From Candidatus Omnitrophota bacterium (lineage in GTDB: Bacteria > Omnitrophota > Omnitrophia > Omnitrophales > Aquincolibacteriaceae), in assembly GCA_023247135.1 (NCBI GenBank), contig JAHFHB010000138.1, positions 1 to 5,672 of the forward strand: a stretch of DNA of 5,672 bases, read 5' to 3'. Shown piece by piece: positions 1 through 5,606 of this stretch. The stretch's first letter is position 1; every line of letters starts with the position of its first letter. Position numbers and translations under genes: made by a program. The notes below the pieces were generated by a model. That model saw only the letters and a list, made by a program, of their open reading frames with translations. It was not told where the DNA came from and ran no database searches.

Positions 1-31
1 CTGCCCCGCGCAGCCATTTTCTATTCTTCAT
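1..31 (-). CDS. Start of next operon gene (partial, first ten codons)
   Basis: An ATG at 31-29 overlaps the TGA stop of the Wzy-like gene (ATGA, 4-nt overlap). The frame stays open to the window edge and reads MKNRKWLRGA. The start is basic and would suit a protein with an N-terminal membrane or signal segment, but too little is visible to name it. The good SD and the stop/start overlap imply translational coupling, so the operon continues to the left. The function is probably related to polysaccharide synthesis, by context only. Confidence 0.6.
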   Translation of the reverse strand, partial: MKNRKWLRGA

Positions 32-1230
32 GATTCACTTCCCTGGGAGTCGGCGCCCCCGCAAAGAATCCCCGTGATGAAGACAGCGCTGAACACATTT
101 GCCGGAACCGCAAAATTAAAATCGAAAAAACCGTGCAACAGCAGCGAAAATAAACCGGCAAAACACCCCGTTTGTAGAGCCTGAGAAGCCGGGGACAAAA
201 AAAGGCTGCGTTTGACAGCCGCCCTGATCAAGGTCCCGGCCAGCGTCAGCCAAACTGCAAAAAGCGGCAGTCCAGTTTCAAGCGCCAGCTCGAGGTAATC
301 GCAGTGCACATGTTCCCAGCCCAGTTGAAGCCTCGCACTCTGATACGCCGGAAATAACGCCCCGAAATTCCCCAGCCCCGTCCCGAAAACCCAATACTCT
401 TTCAGCATGGCCAGGCCGTCTTGCCAGGCCCACAGGCGGCCGCTTTGAAGCGAAAGATAACCTGCATCCGGCTCAAAACGGCTCAGCAGTTTGCCGCCGA
501 GCAGCAGGGCTGCAAAAAAAACGCCGCCCAGTAAAATCCACAAGGCCGGTGTGCGTAATCCACGGGACCCTGTAGAAAAAAGACTCAGGCTGGCTAGAAA
601 ACCCAGCAGCCAGCACAGAAGCCCGGCGCGCGAGCCCGTAAGCATGAGCCCCCCGAAAAGCAGAAAAAAAACCAGTGCCCAGCACAGCGCTCTGGCGTTT
701 TTTTTAGCGACGGTTTCCTTGAGGAAAAATCCCATCGCCGCGCCGAGCGCCAGCTCAAGCAGGCCGGCAAGATGGTTGCGGTTCAGGTAAGTTCCCGTTA
801 AATATCCCAGATGGGCTGCCTTCATGCGCCACAGTACTTTTTCCGGCGTTTGCGCCAGCGCAAAAATGCCGTAGCCCGTTTGGAAAAGAGCCGTGAGCAC
901 CAAAGCCGCCAGAAGTTTTTCGCGCTCCCCGGGATCAAGATCCGCGCTCAGCGCGAAAACGACCGCCATGGCGAGCCAGCCCGTCAGACGCAAGAGCGAC
1001 TGCCAGGGATCATACGAAGCCCACAAGCTTTCTGCGAGCAGCAGCGCAAAAAAAATGCCGGCCGCAGGGATCAGGATGCGCGGCAGAAACTTTGGAAAGG
1101 CCAGGCGGTGTGAGAAAAGAAACCCGAAAAGAAAAATCAGCGCATAAAACGTAGCCGCGTCACGCGGCTCAGACGCCCCAAAAAAGAAGCAGGCTCCAAA
1201 AACAAGCAGGCCGAGTCCCCCGGAAAGCAT
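28..1230 (-). CDS. O-antigen ligase/Wzy-type polysaccharide polymerase, polytopic membrane protein
   Basis: This 400-residue inner-membrane protein has roughly ten or more hydrophobic helices and belongs to the O-antigen ligase/polymerase superfamily (Wzy_C, PF04932). Visible family signatures are GTYLNRNHLAG (146-156), TGSRAG (198-203), then the large periplasmic loop with SGRLWAWQD (263-271) and FGTGLGNF (282-289), HVHCDYLELALETG (307-320), and HGFFDFNFAVPAN (366-378). The Arg in SGR and the His in HVH are in the positions where this family carries catalytic or substrate-binding Arg and His residues. Polymerase (Wzy) and ligase (WaaL) cannot be told apart by sequence alone. The position behind Wzc- and OPX-type genes argues for polymerisation of undecaprenyl-linked repeat units for a secreted polysaccharide. 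The length is typical. It starts 14 nt after the kinase stop with a strong SD, and its TGA overlaps the next ATG. It contains several 8-base homopolymers. Confidence 0.9.
   Translation of the reverse strand: MLSGGLGLLVFGACFFFGASEPRDAATFYALIFLFGFLFSHRLAFPKFLPRILIPAAGIFFALLLAESLWASYDPWQSLLRLTGWLAMAVVFALSADLDPGEREKLLAALVLTALFQTGYGIFALAQTPEKVLWRMKAAHLGYLTGTYLNRNHLAGLLELALGAAMGFFLKETVAKKNARALCWALVFFLLFGGLMLTGSRAGLLCWLLGFLASLSLFSTGSRGLRTPALWILLGGVFFAALLLGGKLLSRFEPDAGYLSLQSGRLWAWQDGLAMLKEYWVFGTGLGNFGALFPAYQSARLQLGWEHVHCDYLELALETGLPLFAVWLTLAGTLIRAAVKRSLFLSPASQALQTGCFAGLFSLLLHGFFDFNFAVPANVFSAVFITGILCGGADSQGSES
38..44 (-). promoter_or_regulatory. Shine-Dalgarno site of the next (edge) gene
   Basis: AGGGAAG lies inside the last codons of the Wzy-like gene, six bases before the ATG at 31. 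Its presence makes the overlapping ATG a credible start rather than a chance triplet. Confidence 0.55.
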
Positions 1231-1237
1231 CGGGCGA

Positions 1238-1244
1238 CTCCTCC
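1238..1244 (-). promoter_or_regulatory. Strong Shine-Dalgarno site of the Wzy-like gene
   Basis: GGAGGAG directly follows the kinase stop codon and lies seven bases before the ATG at 1230. It is the best ribosome binding site in the window and fixes this start. Confidence 0.8.
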
Positions 1245-3185
1245 CTACTGCGGCGGCGTGTCGCCGCCGTAGCCGTAGTAATAGTAGCGGTGGTAGTAAT
1301 AGTGGCGTTCGCGCGGCTCGACGAGATTCATCACGATGCCGAATGTTTTAAGGTTGCCTTCGCCGAAGATGCGGCGCACATCCTTCAAATGGCGCTTGTC
1401 GGTTTTATGATAACGGGCGACGATCACGCCGACATCGGCATGCTCCGAAAGAACCGCCACATCCGCAACCGCCAGGTAGGGCGACGTATCGAAAATGACC
1501 ATGTCATATTCCTGCCGCAACGCGCTAAACAGCTTGGCCGCCGCCTCCGTTCCGAGCAACTCCGTCGGGTGATCCAGCCGGCTGCCCGCCGGCAGAAAAT
1601 CAAAACCGAGCCCGGCCACATTGCGGCGCACCGCTGAAACGATGTCACAGGAGTCCTCCAGAACATCTGAAAGACCGCGCTCACACCCTTCTCCCAGCGC
1701 CTTATGCAGCCGGGGCCGCCTCAGATCGGCGTCAATCAGCAGCGTGCGAAAGTGATTTTGCTGGAATGCGGAGGCAAGATTCAAGGCCACGGTGCTCTTG
1801 CCCTCTTCCGGATTGGGGCTCGTCACAAGCAGGGCATGACAGCCTTTCAGGTGCCGCAATTTAAAAACCAGCGCCGTGCGCAGTGCCCGGATGGCCTCCG
1901 CCGCCGGATTGGGAACGTTATTCCACCTCGAAAAAATTTCACCCTGCAGCGAGCCGGCATTGGAACGTCCGGCTTTTGGGATCATGCCGTAAAGGTCAAG
2001 ACCCAGCCCCTTTTCAACGTCATCCGGGATCTTGATGGTGGGATCCAGGTACTCCGCCAAAAAAGCCGCAAAAATCCCTCCCAGCAACCCCAGCACCAGT
2101 GCCATGAACATGTTCAGAAACGGCCGCGGACGGGCCGGGCGCGGCTCGGGAACGGCTTGATCCACCACCGTGATATTGCTCGCCTGGGCCTTGGCCTCGC
2201 TGTGCGTCTGCTCTGAACGCTCCAAAAGAGCACGGTAGACTTTGCGCGCGCTTTCAGCCTCACGCTCCAGTTCGTCGTATTGAATCGCCGCACTGCCGAT
2301 ATCAATCTTGCGGGTTTCCTCGCTTTTGATTTTTTCATCGAGCCCTTCGATTTCAGAGCGCAGATGAATTCTCTTGGGATGGGCCGGCAAATAACGTTTT
2401 GCGATGCGCGCTTCCCGCGCCTGCAGCTTCATCAGCTGTAGCTTCGCATCCTGTAAAAACTGGTCTTTCTCATGAAGAGACGGAATCGAAACCAGGGAAT
2501 GCTCTTCTTTGTACTTCTGCAGTTTCAAGTCAGCTTCCGCCACCTTGTCTTTCAAAACGCCGATCTGGCCCGAAATCAACTCCGTGGCCTGCGTCGAGAT
2601 TTCGTAGCGGTTTCTGAGATTTTGTTCAATGTAAAGACGGGCCAGTGTGTTCGCAAGGCTGGCGGCCCGGCGGTTGTCGGGATGCAGGACGGTGACCGCC
2701 ACAAGCTGGGAATTCCGCACCGGTTTAATTTGCAGCATGTGTGCGGCAAAAACATCTTCAGGTTTTTGCGGAACCAGAAATCTTCCGAGAACCCCGGCCA
2801 CCCACGGCTGTTTGCGTAAAAAACTCCGCAGGCGCCCATGCACCAGGCCTTCCAGGTAAGGATCGTCTTCCAGTTTTTCTTCGCGGATAAGATTACGAAT
2901 CAGCCCGGCGCCCTTCAGCATCTGGTACTGCGTCTGGTAATAATCCGTGGAAGACGCGTCGAAGGTGAGCACCTCCTTGAAGTCGAGAACATTAGGGTTG
3001 TCCTTCTCGATCAAAAGGGTCGCGCTGGCCTGGTAAATTACTTTTTCGGTGAACGTAAAAAAAACACCCAGCAAAACAACGGAAAAAAGAAAAGTAAAAA
3101 TAAGGCGGCGGCGTTTCATCACCACGTAGTAATAGTCGCGAAGGTGAATCTCTTCTTCGCCAAAAACACTGCCTGCGGCGGCCAT
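1245..3185 (-). CDS. Wzc-like polysaccharide co-polymerase fused to BY-tyrosine kinase
   Basis: This inner-membrane protein controls chain length and export through autophosphorylation. Numbered from the ATG at 3185 (646 residues): a Wzz domain begins near residue 12 (EIHLRDYYYVVMKRRR) with the first membrane helix at 28-45. A long, largely helical coiled-coil periplasmic region follows (about 190-340), then a Pro-rich stretch (PEPRPARPRP) and the second membrane helix at about 357-378. The cytoplasmic kinase has the EAIRALR (E-x2-R-x2-R) oligomerisation motif near 430, Walker A SPNPEEGKST (456-465), Walker A' LLIDADLRRP (482-491) and Walker B MVIFDTSP (562-569). The C-terminal tail carries eight tyrosines (about 629-639), the expected autophosphorylation cluster. 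All key residues are present, so the kinase should be active. A GTG at 3215 would add ten residues and overlap the OPX gene, but it has no SD. The stop TAG lies 14 nt before the next gene. No Wzb-type phosphatase is in the window. Confidence 0.95.
   Translation of the reverse strand: MAAAGSVFGEEEIHLRDYYYVVMKRRRLIFTFLFSVVLLGVFFTFTEKVIYQASATLLIEKDNPNVLDFKEVLTFDASSTDYYQTQYQMLKGAGLIRNLIREEKLEDDPYLEGLVHGRLRSFLRKQPWVAGVLGRFLVPQKPEDVFAAHMLQIKPVRNSQLVAVTVLHPDNRRAASLANTLARLYIEQNLRNRYEISTQATELISGQIGVLKDKVAEADLKLQKYKEEHSLVSIPSLHEKDQFLQDAKLQLMKLQAREARIAKRYLPAHPKRIHLRSEIEGLDEKIKSEETRKIDIGSAAIQYDELEREAESARKVYRALLERSEQTHSEAKAQASNITVVDQAVPEPRPARPRPFLNMFMALVLGLLGGIFAAFLAEYLDPTIKIPDDVEKGLGLDLYGMIPKAGRSNAGSLQGEIFSRWNNVPNPAAEAIRALRTALVFKLRHLKGCHALLVTSPNPEEGKSTVALNLASAFQQNHFRTLLIDADLRRPRLHKALGEGCERGLSDVLEDSCDIVSAVRRNVAGLGFDFLPAGSRLDHPTELLGTEAAAKLFSALRQEYDMVIFDTSPYLAVADVAVLSEHADVGVIVARYHKTDKRHLKDVRRIFGEGNLKTFGIVMNLVEPRERHYYYHRYYYYGYGGDTPPQ
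1251..1269 (-). other. GC-only hairpin at the end of the kinase coding sequence
   Basis: The minus-strand transcript reads CGGCGGCG-ACA-CGCCGCCG, a perfect 8-bp all-GC stem with a three-base loop. It ends three bases before the TAG stop and seven bases before the next gene's Shine-Dalgarno. No U-tract follows, so it is not an intrinsic terminator. A role in ribosome pausing, 3'-end protection or coupling control between kinase and polymerase is inference. The codons (GGC, GCG-type, CCG) are also what a Gly/Pro-rich tail would give by chance. Confidence 0.55.
1275..1307 (-). repeat. In-frame 18-bp tandem duplication encoding the tyrosine tail
   Basis: Two 15-base copies (1275-1289 and 1293-1307) differ at a single base and lie 18 bases apart, exactly six codons. 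They encode the units R-H-Y-Y-Y-H and R-Y-Y-Y-Y-G in the kinase C-terminus. The arrangement suggests that the phosphorylatable cluster grew by a small in-frame duplication. Confidence 0.7.
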
Positions 3186-3186
3186 A

Positions 3187-3783
3187 TTAAAAAAAGCTCC
3201 TCGGGACGATGACACGGTCGTTCGCGTGCAAATCGCGGTCGTCTTTTCTGTCCCCTTTTTTAGTCAGGTCCGAGATGTTGACCTCAAAGCTTATTTGCTG
3301 ATCCCCTTCGGTGCGGATGACTTTGACTTTGGATGGATTGGCCACCTCCGTAAAGCCGCCGGCCAGCGTAATCGCCTCAAAAACCGTCATCTTGCCGGTC
3401 AGCGGGAAAGAACCTGGATTTTTAACCTCGCCGAAAACAAAAATACTGCTGAACTCTTTGACAAAGACAGACACCTGCGGACTGACCAGGTACTTCGCAG
3501 CCAGCAGGTCACGCACGTTGTCCTGCAAATCCTGAACCGTGCGCCCCGCAGCCGTCACCTGCCCCAAAAGCGGCAGAGAGATTTTGCCATCCGTCAAAAC
3601 ACGCGCTTCACGGGTCAAATCAGGTTCGTCATAGACTTCAATTTCAAGAAGGTCCCCGATGCCGATCCGGTAATCTTGCTTGTGAAGCGCCGGGACGTCT
3701 TCGCCCCATGCCGGTTTAAGCGGCAGGCTTGCGGCAATCAGAAGCAGCCCTATTGAAAGAATACGTCGTGAGGCCATAGACAT
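3187..3783 (-). CDS. Short polysaccharide export protein (OPX, Poly_export + one SLBB), Wza-like
   Basis: This 198-residue periplasmic protein probably links the inner-membrane kinase to the outer-membrane pore. A signal peptide (1-27, cleavage after AWG) has no lipobox cysteine, unlike E. coli Wza. The Poly_export domain spans about 36-110 with hallmark segments YRIGIGDLLEIEVY, DGKISLPLLGQV and SPQVSVFVKE. One SLBB domain follows at 113-165 (VFGEVKNPGSFPL, TVFEAITLAGGFTEVA). The protein ends with a short strand, ANDRVIVPRSFF, where longer OPX proteins continue. At about half the length of Wza (near 380 residues) it lacks the C-terminal amphipathic helix that builds the Wza pore, so it needs another protein to cross the outer membrane; the adjacent beta-barrel is the obvious candidate. 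The ATG at 3783 is used; Met3 (3777) is an alternative, and neither has a clear SD. The stop is one base before the kinase gene's ATG. Confidence 0.92.
   Translation of the reverse strand: MSMASRRILSIGLLLIAASLPLKPAWGEDVPALHKQDYRIGIGDLLEIEVYDEPDLTREARVLTDGKISLPLLGQVTAAGRTVQDLQDNVRDLLAAKYLVSPQVSVFVKEFSSIFVFGEVKNPGSFPLTGKMTVFEAITLAGGFTEVANPSKVKVIRTEGDQQISFEVNISDLTKKGDRKDDRDLHANDRVIVPRSFF
3197..3202 (-). promoter_or_regulatory. Shine-Dalgarno site deciding the kinase gene start
   Basis: GAGGAG lies within the last codons of the OPX gene, 11 nt before the ATG at 3185. The in-frame GTG at 3215 has no purine-rich site before it. This favours ATG 3185 as the real start. The spacing is slightly long because of a T7 tract between the site and the ATG. 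Confidence 0.6.
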
Positions 3784-3794
3784 AACAGGATTAT

Positions 3795-3822
3795 CGGCTT
3801 TTCGGCGTCAAAATTAAAGCCG
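3795..3822 (-). repeat. Inverted repeat in the barrel-OPX intergenic gap
   Basis: The only sizeable gap in the operon (3784-3831) holds a perfect 7-bp inverted repeat, CGGCTTT / AAAGCCG, around a 14-nt loop. There is no U-tract after it in the direction of transcription, so it is not an intrinsic terminator. It could be an mRNA-stability or processing hairpin that sets the relative amounts of barrel and OPX protein, or it may be chance. Confidence 0.35.
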
Positions 3823-3831
3823 CTTGTCAGG

Positions 3832-5070
3832 TTAGTAGGACAGAACCGAGGAAAGGGTGACGCGGTGATCCACGAATTCAAGCGAAGAGAAATTAGAGCG
3901 GCGGTTCAAATGCTCATAAGCCAGTTCCAGCTGCATCCATTCGGTCAAGCCATAGCGAATACCATACCGGCCGTTGTAATGGTTGTCGCGCCGGAAGCGC
4001 GTCAAACCATCCAGGGTGGCCCGCTCGGCGTAGCCGTCGCGGATATAGTCCCAGCGGCTGAAAAGCGTCCAACGCTTCCAGGGCGAATATTCCACCCCAA
4101 ATCCGAGGCGGTGCTCACGGTAGAAATTGACGTTTTGAAAAGTAGCTTCCACGGGCTCGCGCGCCGCTTCCAGCGTCAGTTTCAGATTCTGGCGAATCTT
4201 GTATTCAGCCCAGACGCTGCCGACCCAGGAGTAAAAATCAGGTTCGGAGGAAAGCTGGTAGTTACGGAACTGCATGCCCAGCCGGGCCTTGACCTTGAGA
4301 TTGCGCATAGGCTCGCCGTCAAATCCGATACGGGCCTGATTGAAAGTTCCCTTGCGCGTAAAATCGTCGCCGTAATCGATCTGTGAGAGCTGGTATTCCA
4401 CCAGGGCTTTCAGGCGCGCAAAAAGGTCGTAGTAAATGACGCCGCTTAACCCGACTTCCTGAAAATCCAGCGCATCGTTAACCTGCTGGCGGAAGTCCCG
4501 CACCACGTGGTGGAAACCCGTTTCGAACGTAAAACGTTTCCAGCGATAACCTATTTTCGGCTGAATCGACTGGTCATAGCGCGGAATGCGGCTGGTGAAA
4601 GTGGTACCCGATCGCCCCGATGTCTCGGAAAAACGCTCCAGGACGTTGACGTACCAGGATGGGAAGTTAAGATCGAGCAGCGAAAAAAAATTCTGGTTTT
4701 GATCATTCTGCCGGTGATCGCGGGACTTTGAAAATATTTCGAAATCCGCCTCATAACCGACTGCCAGTTGGTGCTTGTCCATCGGAAGCTCCACGATCGC
4801 TCCCGGCTGGATGTTGTAGACCACGTCCCCGCGCGGATCCTCATGCTCAAGCAAAATGTTGCTGTCAAACGCAGACGATGAACGCAGGCTCGGATGCAGT
4901 CTGAGGGGCCCCGCTTTGAGACGCGTAGGTGCGGGTTTGACAAAACGCTTTTCGCCGAATTCTTCAATCGCATCCATGAGCCTGAAATCAGCGCGCGCAG
5001 AAGGGACGTGACTTAAAAAAAAGATGCTGATAAGGAGGCAGGCAACCAGGCGGTGAACTTTTTTGAGCAT
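3832..5070 (-). CDS. Outer-membrane beta-barrel protein (BBP2-like), probable polysaccharide exit pore
   Basis: The 412-residue precursor has a signal peptide with likely cleavage after SARA at residue 27. A short linker (28-56) follows, then about 18 amphipathic strands of 10-15 residues joined by short turns, for example 57-71, 82-96, 100-114, 164-177, 179-193, 219-233, 257-271, 333-347, 378-392 and 398-412. The protein ends in an aromatic residue (VTLSSVLSY), as expected for BAM-assembled barrels. The FDSNI motif at 68-72 is typical of the putative beta-barrel porin 2 family often found in exopolysaccharide loci. Trp, Tyr and Arg are abundant. The gene lies between the FecR-like gene (12 nt) and the OPX gene (48 nt). 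By analogy with Myxococcus EpsX-type barrels, it probably forms the outer-membrane channel that the short OPX protein docks onto. No good Shine-Dalgarno precedes the ATG; the leader is T-rich, so translation may be coupled to the upstream gene. The barrel assignment is firm, the export role is inferred. Confidence 0.85.
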   Translation of the reverse strand: MLKKVHRLVACLLISIFFLSHVPSARADFRLMDAIEEFGEKRFVKPAPTRLKAGPLRLHPSLRSSSAFDSNILLEHEDPRGDVVYNIQPGAIVELPMDKHQLAVGYEADFEIFSKSRDHRQNDQNQNFFSLLDLNFPSWYVNVLERFSETSGRSGTTFTSRIPRYDQSIQPKIGYRWKRFTFETGFHHVVRDFRQQVNDALDFQEVGLSGVIYYDLFARLKALVEYQLSQIDYGDDFTRKGTFNQARIGFDGEPMRNLKVKARLGMQFRNYQLSSEPDFYSWVGSVWAEYKIRQNLKLTLEAAREPVEATFQNVNFYREHRLGFGVEYSPWKRWTLFSRWDYIRDGYAERATLDGLTRFRRDNHYNGRYGIRYGLTEWMQLELAYEHLNRRSNFSSLEFVDHRVTLSSVLSY

Positions 5071-5082
5071 TAAAAAACCGTA

Positions 5083-5562
5083 TTAAGATTGAGGGCTGGC
5101 TTGAATACTGCGAGAATCCGGGTTGGCCGCTCCATCCAGGGGGACGCCTGTCGGCTCGGCTGCGGCCGTGGGCGCCGGCTTTTCTTCGGGCTGTGCCGAA
5201 AGCGCGTATTCCTTATCCCCAACTTTGAGAGTTCCGCTGCTTTCACCGCAGCTCAGACTCGCGGTCGATCCCCCGCCGGCCGTCTGGTTCTGCCCGAAAC
5301 AGCCGACCTGCACGTGTTCGCTGGGTCCAGTATGAATCGTAAGGCTGCCGTCGAAAACCTCGATGGTCGCGCCGTCGGGGATGACAGGCAGCGAATCACC
5401 GGCTTCAAAAAGGGTGACATTGCCGTCTGGAGCCGTCAGGATAAGGGTGCCCGTAAAACCGGCATCGACTGTGATAGCGGCCAACGCGAAGCGGGATGAA
5501 GTGAAACCCGCGCAGATGAAAGAAGAGACTGCCAAATACCGTAATAGCCGCTTTAGCTTCAT
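5083..5562 (-). CDS. Exported FecR-like small beta-rich protein, first gene of operon
   Basis: This 159-residue protein has a clear Sec signal peptide: a basic start (MKLKRLLRYL), a hydrophobic core, and likely cleavage after FALA near residue 28. The mature part (about 30-120) is rich in short beta segments punctuated by Gly/Asp turns (APDGNVTLFEAGDSLPV, VFDGSLTIHTG, GTLKVGDKEY). This resembles the FecR-type domain found in periplasmic proteins beside polysaccharide genes, but the match is weak and made by eye. Two mature cysteines, C88 and C105, could form a disulfide across a Gly/Ser loop. Residues 124-159 are Pro/Ala/Glu-rich and probably disordered. Cys17 lies inside the signal peptide (SFIC) and is not a lipobox. 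The start is supported by a G-rich SD, and the stop lies 12 nt before the beta-barrel gene, so the two are probably co-transcribed. A periplasmic accessory or scaffold role in polysaccharide export is inferred from context only. Confidence 0.8.
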   Translation of the reverse strand: MKLKRLLRYLAVSSFICAGFTSSRFALAAITVDAGFTGTLILTAPDGNVTLFEAGDSLPVIPDGATIEVFDGSLTIHTGPSEHVQVGCFGQNQTAGGGSTASLSCGESSGTLKVGDKEYALSAQPEEKPAPTAAAEPTGVPLDGAANPDSRSIQASPQS

Positions 5563-5568
5563 AGGATG

Positions 5569-5576
5569 CCCCCCCT
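5569..5576 (-). promoter_or_regulatory. Unusual Shine-Dalgarno site containing a G7 run
   Basis: The minus strand reads AGGGGGGG six bases before the ATG at 5562. It is the only purine-rich, anti-SD-complementary stretch at a proper distance, so it supports that start codon. A run of seven G in the ribosome binding site is unusual and could change length by slippage. Confidence 0.5.
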
Positions 5577-5606
5577 GCCGCGCTCTGCGGGAACGATGAC
5601 CTGAAA

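Noticed and set aside
699..705. A AAA AAC slippery heptamer in the Wzy-like gene (-1 frameshift signal)
   Set aside because: The protein is full length with all family motifs in the zero frame, I see no obvious stimulatory structure, and Lys-Lys-Asn codons produce this motif by chance.
491..1147. Several open plus-strand frames opposite the Wzy-like gene (491-790, 811-1113, 893-1147)
   Set aside because: They are shadows of a gene with clear family motifs, their peptides are Arg/Ser/Pro-rich with no recognisable domain, and they lack SD sites and signals.
1245..1269. GC hairpin at the kinase end as an intrinsic terminator
   Set aside because: There is no U-tract after the stem and the next gene's SD follows at once, so it is not a terminator in the usual sense.
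1704..2216. Long plus-strand open frame (170 codons) opposite the kinase gene
   Set aside because: It lies antisense to the intact BY-kinase and its peptide has no recognisable domain; the kinase motifs on the other strand explain the open frame.
3186..3215. GTG at 3215 as the kinase start
   Set aside because: It has no SD, overlaps the OPX gene, and adds ten residues before the Wzz domain; ATG 3185 has GAGGAG upstream. It remains a possible minor start.
3778..3811. Possible internal promoter before the OPX gene (TTGACG at 3811-3806; GATAAT or TGTTAT downstream)
   Set aside because: TTGACG and GATAAT are only 10 nt apart. The correctly spaced TGTTAT is four of six and overlaps the start codon, which would leave no leader.
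3226..4386. Plus-strand frames of 173-176 codons opposite the OPX and barrel genes
   Set aside because: The minus-strand genes have signal peptides and family domains, and these frames show only compositional by-product peptides.
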